NCBI RefSeq assembly: GCF_004570875.1
Contig: NZ_SPQK01000009.1
Coordinates: 62,001 to 126,000 of the forward strand
Direction: 5' to 3'
DNA from: Blastococcus sp. CT_GayMR16
GTDB lineage: Bacteria; Actinomycetota; Actinomycetes; Mycobacteriales; Geodermatophilaceae
Length of the DNA: 64,000 bases
Within the stretch, counting starts at the first letter, position 1. The number at the start of each line of letters is the position of its first letter. Positions 1 to 9,577 of this stretch are shown here, one piece after another. The notes beneath the pieces were generated by a model that was not told the origin of the DNA, did no database searches, and saw only the letters and a program-made list of their open reading frames with translations. Both the position numbers and the translations under genes were made by a program.

Positions 1-407
1 CCGTGCAGCTTGTAGGCACCGCGGATCAGGTCGCGGGCCTGGCCCTCGAGGGTGTCCGGCGGGGCCTCGAAGTCCTTGGCGTCCACGTCGACGACGTCGG
101 CGATCGAGTCGACGAGCAGGCTGACCGCCTCGCCGTGCAGGCGCACCACGATGACCACGGCGTCGGTGCCCTCCGGGCGCGGCGGCCGGCCGAGCCGCTC
201 GCGCAGCTCGATCGCGGTGACGACCTGACCGCGCAGGTTGATCAGCCCGGCCACGGCCGAGGGTGCCAGCGGTACCCGGGTCAGCTGCTGGCTGCGGAGC
301 ACCTCCTGCACGTGCTCGACCTCGATGCCGTAGAGGTCGCCGTCCAGCCGGAAGGTGGCCAGCTGCCCGCTGGTGGCGGGCGCCTTGATGTCGGTCGGGG
401 CGGTCAT
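1..407 (-). CDS. cheW: CheW-like chemotaxis coupling protein, 3' end beyond window
   Basis: About 135 N-terminal residues are visible; the gene runs off the left edge. The sequence has the CheW beta-barrel pattern: 'FRLDGDLYGIEVEHVQEVL', then a hydrophobic core with 'GLINLRGQVVTAIELRERLG', as in CheW proteins that bridge receptors and the CheA kinase. The ATG lies 2 bp after the stop codon of cheA, so the two genes are almost certainly cotranscribed and translationally linked. Role known for the family: cytoplasmic scaffold of the receptor array. The C-terminal portion cannot be assessed here. Confidence 0.93.
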   Translation of the reverse strand, partial: MTAPTDIKAPATSGQLATFRLDGDLYGIEVEHVQEVLRSQQLTRVPLAPSAVAGLINLRGQVVTAIELRERLGRPPRPEGTDAVVIVVRLHGEAVSLLVDSIADVVDVDAKDFEAPPDTLEGQARDLIRGAYKLH

Positions 408-409
408 GG

Positions 410-2845
410 TCAGACCTCCAGCAGAGAGGTGGTGGCGCCCTCGGGCGTCATCTGGGCGGGGATCGCGGGGGTGTTGTAGAACGCCGGGTCGGCGGCGAGG
501 ATCGCGGCCCGCACGTCCAGCAGCTCGGTCACCTTGTCGCCGAGGACGGCGGAGCCGAGCAGGCCCAGGTCGTCGATGTCGCTGCGGATCGCCGCCTCGC
601 CGTCGACGATGTCGAGGATCTCCTCGACGACGATCGCGACGCTGCGGCCGTGGTCGGCGTAGACGATGACCTCGAGGACCTCGCGGTCGCTCTCGCCGTA
701 GGCGCCGAGGTGACGGTCCAGCCGCACGATCGGCAGGATCGCGCCGCGGTACTGGACGACCTCGCGGTTGCCGACCTTCTCCACCGAGTCGGTGCGGACC
801 TGCTCGAGGCGGGTCACGGTGTCCAGCGGGATGGCCACGCGCCGGCCGCCGCCGATGGCTGCCAACAGCATGCGCTGCCGCTCGGTCTCGCTGGCGGCGG
901 CGGCGTGCGCAGCCGCCTTCTGCGAGTCCTGACGATCGGTGGTCTCGGTGCGCAGTGCCCGGCGGGCCAGCGCCTGCACGTCGAGGATCAGGGCGACGGT
1001 GCCGTCACCGAGGACGGTGGCGCCGGAGTACAGGCCGATCGCCTTCATCTGGCCACCGACCGCCTTGACGACGATCTCCTCGGTGTTGATGACGCGGTCG
1101 ACCACCAGGCCGAAGCGCCGTCCCTCGGAGCGCAGCACGGCGATGACGACGTGGCCGTCATGCCGCTCGGACGTCAGGCCCAGGACGTCGGTGAGCCGGA
1201 CCAGGGGGAGCAGCTCGCCACGCAGGCGGTAGACCTGCGCGCCGCCGACCTCCTCGACCGCGTTCGCCGCCTTCTCGGCGTCCAGGCTGACCAGCTCCTG
1301 CAGGCTGATCTGCGGGATGGCGTAGCGGTCGCCGGCGCACTCGACGGTCAGCGCCGGGACGATCGCCAGGGTCAGCGGGATCCGGAGTCGGCACACGGTG
1401 CCGCGGCCGGCCTCGGACTCGACCTCGATGGTGCCGCCGATGGACTCGATGTTGGTCTTGACCACGTCCATGCCGACCCCGCGGCCGGAGACGTTGGTGA
1501 CCGCGGCCGCCGTCGAGAACCCGGGCAGGAAGATCATCTGCAGGATGTCGGCCGGGCTCATGCGGGTCAGCGCGTCGGCGGTGACCAGGCCGCGCTGCAC
1601 CGCCTTGGCGCCCAGCTTGGCCGGGTCGATGCCGGCGCCGTCGTCGGCCACCTCGACGACGACCTGTCCGCTCTCGTGCCGTGCGCGGAGGGTCAGGACG
1701 CCCTCGGCGGGCTTGCCTGCCTTCCTGCGCTCGTCGGGCGTCTCGATGCCGTGGTCGACGGAGTTGCGGACGAGGTGCGTCAACGGGTCCTTGACGGCCT
1801 CGAGCAGCGTCTTGTCGAGCTCGGTCTCGCGGCCCTCCATCTCCAGGGTGATCGACTTCTTCAGCTGGAGACCGAGGTCGCGGACGACGCGCGGCAGCTT
1901 CGACCAGATGTGGTCGATGGGCTGCATGCGCGTCTTCATGACGCCCTCCTGCAGCTCGCTGGCGATGAGGTTGAGCCGCTGCGACGCCCGGATCAGGTCG
2001 GTGTCGGTCTGGCGCGCGACGTTCTGCACGATCTGGTTGCGCGTCAGCACCAGCTCACCGACGAGCAGCATCAGCTCGTCGAGCAGGTCGACGTCGACGC
2101 GGATCGTGCTGTCGGCGACGGCGCGACGGGGCTGACCGTCACCGGAGGCGGCCGGGGCGGCCTCCGACTCCTCCGCGTGGTCGCTGAACGCGTCCACGAC
2201 GGGGTGCACGTCGACGGTCTCGGGCAGTTCGTCGGCGAGGACGGCGACCGGCGCGTCGTCCAGCGGCGCGGCGGCGGGTGCCGCCGGAGCGGTCGCCTTG
2301 GCACGCGGCGTGGTCGCCTTGCGCGCGGTCGTCTTCGCGGTCGCGGCCTTCTTCACCGGCGCCTTCTTCGCTGCCGGCGCCTTCTTGGCCGCGGGTGCCG
2401 CGCGGGGAGCGGGGATGACGGCAGCCGGAGCGGCGGGCGCGTCCTCCATGGCGGCGGTGATCGCGGCGACGACACCGGAGACGTCGACCGGGCCTTCGCC
2501 GCCGCTCGCCTCGATCGAGGTGAGCAGCGACCGGACGCTGTCGACCATCTGCAGCAGCACGCTGGTGCGGGTCGGGGTCAGGTCCAGCTCGCCGTCCCGC
2601 AGCCGGGAAAGCATGTTCTCCCCGACGTGCGTGACCTCCTCCAGCCGGTTGAAGGCGAGGAAGCCACTCGTGCCCTTGATGGTGTGGATCGTCCGGAAGA
2701 TGCTGGACAGCCGCTCGCGGGAGTTGGGGTCCTGCTCGAGGGCGACCAGGTCCGAGTCCAGCTGGTCGAGGTTCTCGTGACTCTCGACCAGGAACTCCTC
2801 GACGATGTCGTCCAGACCGTCCACGCTTGTTGCCTTCTCTCTCAC
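410..2845 (-). CDS. cheA: Chemotaxis histidine kinase CheA with two CheW-like domains
   Basis: 811 residues. The N-terminal HPt domain (about 10-110) carries the phospho-accepting His54 in 'FRTIHTIKGTSGF'. No clear CheY-binding P2 domain follows. Instead there is an Ala/Lys/Pro-rich linker (about 135-200, repeats like KKAPAAKKAPVKKAA) resembling histone H1 tails. The dimerisation helices start near 245 ('LLDELMLLVGELVLTRNQI'). The ATPase domain has an N box (HLVRNSVDHGIE) and G boxes (DDGAGID, GRGVGMDVV). Two CheW-like domains follow, one around 505-640 and one around 665-790; most CheA proteins have one. The gene is downstream of three receptor genes and directly upstream of cheW. Function by family: autophosphorylates in response to receptor state and passes phosphate to CheY/CheB, which are not in the window. 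Confidence 0.97.
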   Translation of the reverse strand: MREKATSVDGLDDIVEEFLVESHENLDQLDSDLVALEQDPNSRERLSSIFRTIHTIKGTSGFLAFNRLEEVTHVGENMLSRLRDGELDLTPTRTSVLLQMVDSVRSLLTSIEASGGEGPVDVSGVVAAITAAMEDAPAAPAAVIPAPRAAPAAKKAPAAKKAPVKKAATAKTTARKATTPRAKATAPAAPAAAPLDDAPVAVLADELPETVDVHPVVDAFSDHAEESEAAPAASGDGQPRRAVADSTIRVDVDLLDELMLLVGELVLTRNQIVQNVARQTDTDLIRASQRLNLIASELQEGVMKTRMQPIDHIWSKLPRVVRDLGLQLKKSITLEMEGRETELDKTLLEAVKDPLTHLVRNSVDHGIETPDERRKAGKPAEGVLTLRARHESGQVVVEVADDGAGIDPAKLGAKAVQRGLVTADALTRMSPADILQMIFLPGFSTAAAVTNVSGRGVGMDVVKTNIESIGGTIEVESEAGRGTVCRLRIPLTLAIVPALTVECAGDRYAIPQISLQELVSLDAEKAANAVEEVGGAQVYRLRGELLPLVRLTDVLGLTSERHDGHVVIAVLRSEGRRFGLVVDRVINTEEIVVKAVGGQMKAIGLYSGATVLGDGTVALILDVQALARRALRTETTDRQDSQKAAAHAAAASETERQRMLLAAIGGGRRVAIPLDTVTRLEQVRTDSVEKVGNREVVQYRGAILPIVRLDRHLGAYGESDREVLEVIVYADHGRSVAIVVEEILDIVDGEAAIRSDIDDLGLLGSAVLGDKVTELLDVRAAILAADPAFYNTPAIPAQMTPEGATTSLLEV

Positions 2846-2905
2846 GTCTGCGGCCGGGCTCCATGCAGGTCGCGGAGCCCGCCCGGTGGGGTCATCGGCG
2901 CGCCC

Positions 2906-2933
2906 CCGGCGGAGTCAAGGTGAACTCCGCCGG
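2906..2933 (-). terminator. Hairpin downstream of the first receptor gene
   Basis: A perfect 10-bp stem, CCGGCGGAGT / ACTCCGCCGG, with an 8-nt loop, lies between the receptor stop (2999) and the cheA start (2845). There is no U-tract, as is common in high-GC actinobacteria. It may only attenuate read-through into cheA. Confidence 0.55.
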
Positions 2934-2998
2934 CGGCAGCCGTCATTCGTCTTATCGGCACCCGCGGCACGGGACCGGCCCCCTCAGGGAGATTCCGT

Positions 2999-4639
2999 TC
3001 AGTAGGTGAACGTGGCCACCGTGGTGCGCAGGTCGGCGGCCATGCGGGAGAGCTCGTCGACGGCGGTCCGGGTCTGGGTCAGGGCCTGCGTGGTCGACTC
3101 GGCAGCGGTCGAGACGCCGGTGATGTTGCCGGCGATCTGCGTCGTGCCACCGGCCGCTTCCTGCACCGAGCGGGACATCTCGTTGGTCGTCGCGGTCTGC
3201 TCCTCCACCGCGCTGGCGATGGTGGTCTGCCGGTCGGAGATCTGGGCGACGATCGTGGAGATCTCGCCGATGGCGGCCACGGCAGCACTGGTGTCGCCCT
3301 GGATGGCGAGCACCCGCCGGGCGATGTCCTCGGTGGCCTTCGCCGTCTCCTGCGCCAGCTCCTTGACCTCGTTGGCGACCACGGCGAAGCCCTTGCCGGC
3401 CTCCCCGGCCCGCGCGGCCTCGATCGTGGCGTTCAGCGCGAGCAGGTTCGTCTGCTCCGCGATCGACGTGATGACCTTGACGACGTTGCCGATCTCGGCT
3501 GAGGACTCGCCCAGCTTGGCGACGGTCGCGGTGGTCGTCTCTGCAGCCGTGACGGCGCGGGCGGCGACCTCGCTGGCCTCCGCGGCGTTCGTCGCGATCT
3601 CGCGGATCGAGGCACCCATCTCCTCCGCACCGGCGGCGACGGTCTGCACGCTGCGGCTGACCTCCTCCGCTGCCCCCGACACCACGCCGGCCTGGGCCGA
3701 GGTCTCCTCCGCCGAAGCCGAGATCTGCGCGGACGAGGCCGACAGCTCCTCCGACGACGCCGCCACCGCGTCCGCCGAGGCGGCCACCTCCGACAGCACG
3801 TTCCGCAGGTTGCCGACCGCCGTGTCGAGGGCCTGTCCCATGCGCCCGAGCTCGTCGCCGGTGGTCAGGTCGCTGGTCCGGGTCAGGTCGCCGGCGGCCA
3901 GCGCCTCGGCGACCTGCTGCACCCGGCCCACGCTTCGGGCGATGCCCCGCGCCACCAGGAACCCGACCAGCAGCGCCAGGCCGAGGCCCACGAGCAGGAC
4001 GGCGATGGCGAGCGTGCGCTGGGAGGAGTACTGGTCACGTGCGGCAGCGGCGTCGGCGGCGGCGTTGGCGTCCTCCAGTTCCCGTACCCGGGAGAGGTTC
4101 TCGTCGACGGTGACGGCGAGGGGAGCGACCTCGGCGTCGTTCACCGCCCACCATCCCGCGGCGTCCTGATTCAGCGCGAGCGGGCCGAGCGTCGTCCGGG
4201 CCGCTGCCACGTACTCGTCGAAAGCGGCGACCGCCTCGTCGACGAGGGCCTGCTTCTCAGCGGTCGGGCTCGACGCGGCGTAGGCGTCCGCGGCGGCGTG
4301 GAACCCCTCGGCCAGCTCTGGGATGGTCGTGTCGGTGATCGTGACGCTGTCGGCGTCCAGGGGCGTGAGGAGTGCGTTCCGCGCGGCGATACGGACCTTG
4401 CCGAGGGAGTCGTTCATGCCGGCCGAGGCCTCGATGGCAGCGATGTTGCTCTCGTAGAGGTCCTGGCTGGTGGCAGCCGAGTCGCCGAGCGCGGTGATGC
4501 CCAGGACCCCGACGCCCACGGCGACGGCGGCTGCGGTGCCCACAGCGGTGAGGGTCTTCGTGCTCACCCCGCGGTCGCCCCACCAGGCACGAGGGGAACG
4601 CGAGCCGGGAGCGGTCGGGACAGGGGCGACGGCGGTCAT
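2999..4639 (-). CDS. Methyl-accepting chemotaxis protein (paralogue 1)
   Basis: 546 residues from the ATG at 4639, which is preceded by GGAGAG at a good distance; the reading frame stays open upstream to 4969 without support. Layout: TM1 about 29-52, a periplasmic four-helix-bundle type sensor about 53-208, TM2 about 209-231, HAMP about 231-284, then the coiled-coil signalling domain. The tip contains the conserved '[20 protein letters not shown]' segment that contacts CheA/CheW. The C-terminus is FTY, as in the two neighbouring paralogues, with no enterobacterial NWETF tail. The ligand cannot be predicted; the sensor diverges strongly from the paralogues while the signalling domain is nearly identical. 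Confidence 0.96.
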   Translation of the reverse strand: MTAVAPVPTAPGSRSPRAWWGDRGVSTKTLTAVGTAAAVAVGVGVLGITALGDSAATSQDLYESNIAAIEASAGMNDSLGKVRIAARNALLTPLDADSVTITDTTIPELAEGFHAAADAYAASSPTAEKQALVDEAVAAFDEYVAAARTTLGPLALNQDAAGWWAVNDAEVAPLAVTVDENLSRVRELEDANAAADAAAARDQYSSQRTLAIAVLLVGLGLALLVGFLVARGIARSVGRVQQVAEALAAGDLTRTSDLTTGDELGRMGQALDTAVGNLRNVLSEVAASADAVAASSEELSASSAQISASAEETSAQAGVVSGAAEEVSRSVQTVAAGAEEMGASIREIATNAAEASEVAARAVTAAETTTATVAKLGESSAEIGNVVKVITSIAEQTNLLALNATIEAARAGEAGKGFAVVANEVKELAQETAKATEDIARRVLAIQGDTSAAVAAIGEISTIVAQISDRQTTIASAVEEQTATTNEMSRSVQEAAGGTTQIAGNITGVSTAAESTTQALTQTRTAVDELSRMAADLRTTVATFTY

Positions 4640-4991
4640 GTTGCTCTCCAGGAATGGCGGAACAGATTCGGGCGGACGGGGCTTCGTTGCGCCGTATCGG
4701 GTGGCCCGGGTGGGGCCGCGTGACAAGAGGAAAGTTAGGGCACGAGCGGTGCTCAAACATTGCACGGGTCGCGTGTCGGCGGATCCGGAGAAGATTGGTC
4801 GGTGACCGTTCTCCGCCTGTCGACAAAGCGGCATTTTCTCTACCGGTTCCGGCGCCATTCGTCCGAGCCCGGTCGGGGCGGGAAAGCCGACGACGGGGTG
4901 GCCACCGGTGTACGCATTGCATTCCCGGAGAACGACGAGAGGGGTGATCGCCGGTCTCCCGGCGATCACCCCTCTCGAGGGCGTACGTCGA
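4640..4991. promoter_or_regulatory. 352-bp gap: promoter/leader of receptor 1, terminator of receptor 2
   Basis: I see no coding sequence. The region holds the upstream leader of the 2999-4639 receptor, including the 8-bp palindrome TGTCGACA at 4818-4825 and a 15-nt segment at 4672-4686 (GCGGACGGGGCTTCG on the plus strand). That segment recurs upstream of the second receptor at 6655-6669. The left end also has AT-richer tracts suitable for a promoter, but I cannot assign -35/-10 elements with confidence. Confidence 0.5.
4937..4976 (-). terminator. Perfect 18-bp hairpin after receptor 2
   Basis: GAGAGGGGTGATCGCCGG pairs exactly with CCGGCGATCACCCCTCTC across a 4-nt loop, 15 bp downstream of the stop codon at 4992. 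It is a strong intrinsic-type stem without a U-tract. Confidence 0.8.
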
Positions 4992-6608
4992 TCAGTAGGT
5001 GAACTTCCCGACGGTGGAGCGCAGGTCCGATGCCATCCGGGACAGCTCGTCCACAGCGATGCGGGTCTGGCTCAGCGCCTGCGTGGTGGAGTCCGCAGCC
5101 GAGGACACGCCGGTGATGTTCGTGGCGATCTGCCCCGTGCCGTTCGCGGCCTCCTGCACCGAGCGGGACATCTCACTCGTGGTGGCGGTCTGCTCCTCCA
5201 CGGCGCTGGCGATGGTCGTCTGCCGGTCGCTGATCTGGGCGACGATCGTGGAGATCTCCTCGATCGCAGCCACCGCGGCGGTGGTGTCGCCCTGGATGGC
5301 GAGCACCCGCCGGGCGATGTCCTCGGTCGCCTTGGCGGTCTCCTGGGCGAGCTCCTTGACCTCGTTGGCGACGACGGCGAAGCCCTTGCCGGCCTCGCCG
5401 GCCCGCGCCGCCTCGATCGTCGCGTTCAGCGCCAGCAGGTTCGTCTGCTCGGCGATGCTCGTGATGACCTTGACGACGTTGCCGATCTCGGCCGAGGACT
5501 CGCCCAGCTTGGCGACCGTGGCGGTCGTGGTGGCCGCGGCGTCCACCGCACGCGCGGCGACCTCACTGGCCTCCGCGGCGTTCGAGGCGATCTCCCGGAT
5601 GGAGGCACCCATCTCCTCGGCACCCGCGGCGACGGTCTGCACACTCCGGCTGACCTCTTCAGCAGCACTGGACACCACACCGGACTGCGCGGAGGTCTCC
5701 TCGGCGCTGGCCGAGATCTGGGCCGACGACGCCGACAGCTCCTCCGAGGAGGCGGCGACCGCGTCGGCGGACTCCACGACCGAGGCGAGGACCTGCCGCA
5801 GGCCGGTCTGGGCCGCGTCGATGGCGGCGGCCATGCGGCCGAGCTCGTCGTCGGACGTCACCCCGGTGGCGATGGTCATGTCGCCGGCGGCCATGGCCTC
5901 GGCGGAGCGCTGCACCGCCCGCACGGTCCCGGTGATCCGGCGGACGACGACCACGGTCAGGCCCGTGGCGAGAACGACCGACGCGAGCGCGGTGATGAGC
6001 AGGGTCGTGATCGCGGTGCTCGCCTCGTCCGCTGCCGCCGCGTTGCGGCGGGCCGCCTCCGCGGACTGGGCGACGCCCTCCTCCTCGAGACCATCGGCGA
6101 TGGCGGTGAGCAGCGGGCTCGACACCTCGCGATAGATCTGGGCGTAGGTGGCCAGGTCGCCGGCATCGGCTGCCGGGAACAGCTGGGTCGCGTTCGAGTT
6201 CAGGAACTGCTCACGGGAGCTCAGGTACTTGTCGATGGCCGCCTGGTCGATGATGAACGGCTCGTACTCCGCCAGGGCGGCTTCCACGTCGGCCTGCTTC
6301 TCGTCCATCTCGCCGAGCAGTTCCTCGCGGCGGGCCGCGTCCGACACGGCGTACTCGAGCACGCGGGCCCGGTGTGCGGCGGTAGCGCGCTGGACGGCGG
6401 ACAGCGAGTTCAGCGGCTGGAGGTTCTCGCTGTAGATCGCCTCCTGGTTGGCCCGCATGTCACTGATGCGGGAGATGGCGAGGAAGTTCGTGGCCAGCAC
6501 GACGACGGCGAGCAGTCCGACGACCGCGCCGATCTTCGCACCGATGGGGCGGTCGGCGAACCAGCCACCGAATCGCCCTGAACGGGCGTAACGCGCGGGG
6601 ACGGACAT
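4992..6608 (-). CDS. Methyl-accepting chemotaxis protein (paralogue 2)
   Basis: 538 residues from the ATG at 6608, preceded by AGGAGC. A short basic N-terminus ([15 protein letters not shown]...) precedes TM1 (about 24-46). A helical extracytoplasmic sensor follows, then TM2 near 205-230, HAMP with '[21 protein letters not shown]', and a long signalling coiled coil with the '[14 protein letters not shown]' tip. The C-terminus is KFTY. From the tip onwards it is almost identical to both neighbours, so the family arose by tandem duplication and may be kept uniform by gene conversion. It is separated from each neighbour by a hairpin, so each receptor probably has its own promoter. Confidence 0.96.
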   Translation of the reverse strand: MSVPARYARSGRFGGWFADRPIGAKIGAVVGLLAVVVLATNFLAISRISDMRANQEAIYSENLQPLNSLSAVQRATAAHRARVLEYAVSDAARREELLGEMDEKQADVEAALAEYEPFIIDQAAIDKYLSSREQFLNSNATQLFPAADAGDLATYAQIYREVSSPLLTAIADGLEEEGVAQSAEAARRNAAAADEASTAITTLLITALASVVLATGLTVVVVRRITGTVRAVQRSAEAMAAGDMTIATGVTSDDELGRMAAAIDAAQTGLRQVLASVVESADAVAASSEELSASSAQISASAEETSAQSGVVSSAAEEVSRSVQTVAAGAEEMGASIREIASNAAEASEVAARAVDAAATTTATVAKLGESSAEIGNVVKVITSIAEQTNLLALNATIEAARAGEAGKGFAVVANEVKELAQETAKATEDIARRVLAIQGDTTAAVAAIEEISTIVAQISDRQTTIASAVEEQTATTSEMSRSVQEAANGTGQIATNITGVSSAADSTTQALSQTRIAVDELSRMASDLRSTVGKFTY

Positions 6609-6833
6609 GACGGGCTCCTGAGATCGGGACCGAGGGGCGGCCCGTGAGATTGCCGCGGACGGGGCTTCGCCGTGGCAGGGGTGGTGCGCGTGGGGAATGG
6701 TGTCGCATTCGGGCGCGGGGCGACACGCATTTCCGGACGTGTCGTATTGCTTACGAGAGAAAGGCCGGTGACCGCATTTCACGAGGCGTCATGTCGACAT
6801 CAGTGCCATTCCCTCGGCGCACGCCCGAACGCG

Positions 6834-6870
6834 CCGGAGGCGCATGACCGTCGCGGTCATGCGCCTCCGG
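6834..6870 (-). terminator. Perfect 17-bp hairpin after receptor 3
   Basis: CCGGAGGCGCATGACCG pairs with CGGTCATGCGCCTCCGG across a 3-nt loop, 33 bp past the stop at 6903. The flanks (CCCGAACGC / GCGTTCCGGG) could extend pairing further. Confidence 0.8.
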
Positions 6871-6902
6871 GCGTTCCGGGACATCCCGGCGGGTGCGGCG
6901 GA

Positions 6903-8510
6903 TCAGTAGGTGAACCGGCCGACGGTCGCGCGCAGATCCGTCGCCATCCGGGACAGCTCGTCCACCGCGCTCTGCGTCTGGGTCAGCGCAGACGTGGTGG
7001 ACTCCGCGGCCGAGGAGACCCCGGTGATGTTGGCCGCGATCTCCCCGGTACCGCCGGCGGCTTCCTGCACCGAGCGGGACATCTCGCTGGTGGTGGCGGT
7101 CTGCTCCTCCACCGCCGAGGCGATGGTGGTCTGCCGGTCGGAGATCTGGGCGACGATGGAGGAGATCTCCTCGATCGCGGCCACCGCAGCCGTGGTGTCA
7201 CCCTGGATCGCCAGGACGCGCTTGGCGATGTCCTCGGTCGCCTTCGCCGTCTCCTGCGCCAGCTCCTTCACCTCGTTCGCGACGACGGCGAAGCCCTTAC
7301 CGGCCTCCCCGGCCCGCGCCGCCTCGATCGTGGCGTTCAGCGCAAGCAGGTTCGTCTGCTCCGCGATCGAGGTGATGACCTTGACGACGTTGCCGATCTC
7401 GGCCGAGGACTCGCCCAGCTTCGCGACCGTGGCGGTCGTGGTGGCCGCGGCGTCCACCGCACGCGCGGCGACCTCGCTGGCCTCCGCGGCGTTCGAGGCG
7501 ATCTCCCGGATGGAGGCACCCATCTGCTCGGCACCGGCGGCGACGGTCTCGACGCTGCGCGAGACCTCCTCGGCCGCCGAGGCGACGACGCCCGACTGCA
7601 CCGAGGTCTCCTCCGCCGAGGCCGCGATCTGCGCCGAGTTGGCCGACAGCTCCTCCGAGGAGGAGGCGACGGCCTGGGCCGAGGCGGCGACGCCGGCCAG
7701 GACCTCCCGCAGGCTGATCTGCGCGGCGTCCAGCGAGGCGGCCATCTGGCCGACCTCGTCCTTCGACCGCACGCCCGTGGCCACGGTGAGGTCACCGGCG
7801 GCGAGCGCCTCCAGGGACGCCTTGACCAGCTGCACCGGCCTGGTGATGGACTTCAGCGTCACCCAGCTGACCAGTCCGATGAACGTCACGCCCGCCAGTG
7901 CGATGAGCAAGGAGATGTTCTGGGACCGGGTGATCGCGTCGTTCAGTCGGGTCCCCGCCAACGCAGTCTCGGCCGCGAGCGCGTCCTTCGCCGCGCCGAC
8001 GGCACCGTCGGTCAGGTCGTTGGCCGCCTGGATCTCCTCCCAGCGGGCCCGCATGGAGATCGGGTCGGCCACAGCCTCATTGATCCAGGCGGAGATGGCG
8101 TCGGTGTAGGCGCCGAAGCTATCGGCCAGGCCGGCCACCGGCTCGGCGGCGGGACCAGTGAGGGGGATCGTCGCCAATTCTTCGAGCATGCCTTCGGGCG
8201 TCGCGATGTCGTCGGCCAGTTCCGGCAGCTGCTCGGAAGGGTTGTCGCGGGTGATCGTCTTGAACCCGTCAACCTTCAGCTCGCTGGCGCGGGTGTCGAG
8301 CTGGAGCACCAGCTTCTCGGCCTGGTTGAGATGGGCGAGCTCGGCGTTGGCGTCGTGCACTGCAGCGTTGCCGATCAGCATCGATCCGAGCACGCCGCCG
8401 AAGGCGAGCGCGACGGCGGCCACGAGGACACCAAACTTTACTGCCAGCGGCCGGTTGGCGAACCAACCGGACCGCCGCTGGGCGGCGGGGGAGGGGGCAG
8501 TGGGAGTCAC
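6903..8510 (-). CDS. Methyl-accepting chemotaxis protein (paralogue 3)
   Basis: 535 residues if translation begins at the GTG at 8510 ([21 protein letters not shown]); AGGACGG lies 9 nt before it. The frame is open to another GTG at 8576, but the only GGAG there is 1 nt from the codon, and the shorter start matches the N-terminal layout of the paralogues. Domains: TM1 about residues 28-50, a helical sensor, TM2 around 190-210, HAMP, signalling domain. The tip and methylation helices are nearly identical to the other two receptors, and the C-terminus is RFTY. It is the most upstream of the three in transcription order. Confidence 0.95.
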   Translation of the reverse strand: MTPTAPSPAAQRRSGWFANRPLAVKFGVLVAAVALAFGGVLGSMLIGNAAVHDANAELAHLNQAEKLVLQLDTRASELKVDGFKTITRDNPSEQLPELADDIATPEGMLEELATIPLTGPAAEPVAGLADSFGAYTDAISAWINEAVADPISMRARWEEIQAANDLTDGAVGAAKDALAAETALAGTRLNDAITRSQNISLLIALAGVTFIGLVSWVTLKSITRPVQLVKASLEALAAGDLTVATGVRSKDEVGQMAASLDAAQISLREVLAGVAASAQAVASSSEELSANSAQIAASAEETSVQSGVVASAAEEVSRSVETVAAGAEQMGASIREIASNAAEASEVAARAVDAAATTTATVAKLGESSAEIGNVVKVITSIAEQTNLLALNATIEAARAGEAGKGFAVVANEVKELAQETAKATEDIAKRVLAIQGDTTAAVAAIEEISSIVAQISDRQTTIASAVEEQTATTSEMSRSVQEAAGGTGEIAANITGVSSAAESTTSALTQTQSAVDELSRMATDLRATVGRFTY

Positions 8511-8833
8511 GTCAAACCGTCCTGGGTGGTCGAGCGGATCGCCACCGGGTTGTGGTGACACGGAGATTGTTGTCACTCCAAGGACACCGGCGACGCTTGA
8601 GACCCTATGGTTTTGCCAATCGTGATGTGTAGGGCAGGTCAGCGTCCGTCGGTCGATTATTTGTCGACACGCGCCGCCGCATGGCCCCGCGGAATGGCGA
8701 GCGGAATGGCTTCGAAATGCCTGGTGGACGCGATATCGGCGCGCCGGTGTCGACCCGGCTGCGGCCGTGACCGTAATCCGGAACGGTCGGTCATCTCAAC
8801 CGTTCGCCGACACGCGGCGGAAACTACGTGCTG
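8511..8833. promoter_or_regulatory. 323-bp gap: receptor 3 promoter and otsB 3' region
   Basis: No gene is supported. TGTCGACA occurs at 8662-8669, as upstream of the other two receptors. On the minus strand a TAGGGT hexamer at about 8600-8605 could serve as a -10 element for the receptor. Near the otsB end, GAACGGT (8781-8787) pairs with ACCGTTC (8799-8805), a weak 7-bp candidate terminator stem. Confidence 0.45.
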
Positions 8834-9577
8834 TCAGGCGAGCAGATCGCCCAGTCGGCGCAGGACGGCGAGGGCGCCGGCAGGGTCGGCGACCCGGTGA
8901 CGGGCATCGGTGGCGCCGTCCCCGATCTTGACCGTCAGTCCCTCGGGGGCCAGCGCCCGGAAGGCGTCCTCGTCGGTGACATCGTCCCCGAGGTACATCG
9001 CCGCGGCGGCGTCGAGCTCAGCCATCAGTCGCCGGACGGCCGTGCCCTTGTCGGCCTCGGTGAGGGTGACCTCGAGGACGTCCTTGCCCGGCTTCAACGT
9101 CAGTGACGAATCGACCAGTGCACCTGCCCGCTCCAGCACGGCAGCCCCCAGAGCGCGGTCCTCGACCTGGCGGACGTGCACGGCGACGCTCGCCGGCTTG
9201 ATCTCCAGCCGGGCACCCGGGACGTCGGCGACCGCCGGTGCCAGCACCGCGGCCAGCTCGTCGCGCCGGCCAGCAAGCTCCTCCGCGAGGGGACCGTCGA
9301 ACTCCTCGCCGTGACTGCCCACCCAGCGGAACGGGCCGGACAGGCCACTCGTCTCCTGGAGATCGGCGACACCCCGGCCGCTGACGAGCGCCACCGTCAC
9401 ACCCGGGACGCCGGTGAGCCGGGCCAGCGCCTCGGCGACGCCCGGCTCCGGCACCGCCGCCGACGGCTCGTCCCGCAGCCGGGCCAGGACGCCGTCGTAG
9501 TCGCTCGCGACGAGCAGCGGCCGCCGGGCGGCGAACGCGGTCAGCGCGGCATCCAGATCTGCCGGCACCCCGCTCAC
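8834..9577 (-). CDS. otsB: Trehalose-6-phosphate phosphatase
   Basis: 247 residues. It is a HAD-superfamily hydrolase with motif I '[11 protein letters not shown]' (nucleophile and acid Asp), a cap region with 'WVGSHGEEF', '[13 protein letters not shown]', and the C-terminal 'KGTAVRRLM...[12 protein letters not shown]' motif IV. It dephosphorylates trehalose-6-phosphate to trehalose in the cytoplasm. The GTG start overlaps the otsA stop by GTGA (9574-9577), so translation is coupled to otsA. It is the last gene of the 15.4-8.8 kb run. Confidence 0.96.
   Translation of the reverse strand: MSGVPADLDAALTAFAARRPLLVASDYDGVLARLRDEPSAAVPEPGVAEALARLTGVPGVTVALVSGRGVADLQETSGLSGPFRWVGSHGEEFDGPLAEELAGRRDELAAVLAPAVADVPGARLEIKPASVAVHVRQVEDRALGAAVLERAGALVDSSLTLKPGKDVLEVTLTEADKGTAVRRLMAELDAAAAMYLGDDVTDEDAFRALAPEGLTVKIGDGATDARHRVADPAGALAVLRRLGDLLA

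Noticed and set aside
650-2923. 757-residue plus-strand reading frame opposite cheA
   Set aside because: It is the antisense of cheA; its translation is low-complexity Asp/Gly/Arg/Leu typical of the complement of high-GC genes and has no domain.
4908-8558. Long plus-strand frames (557 and 628 residues) across the receptor genes
   Set aside because: They are shadows of the receptor coding strands, both giving similar GGD/LLG-rich translations because the receptors are paralogous.
8511-8576. Longer GTG start (8576) for receptor 3
   Set aside because: GGAG is only 1 nt before that codon, and 8510 has a well-spaced AGGACGG and matches the N-terminal layout of the paralogues.
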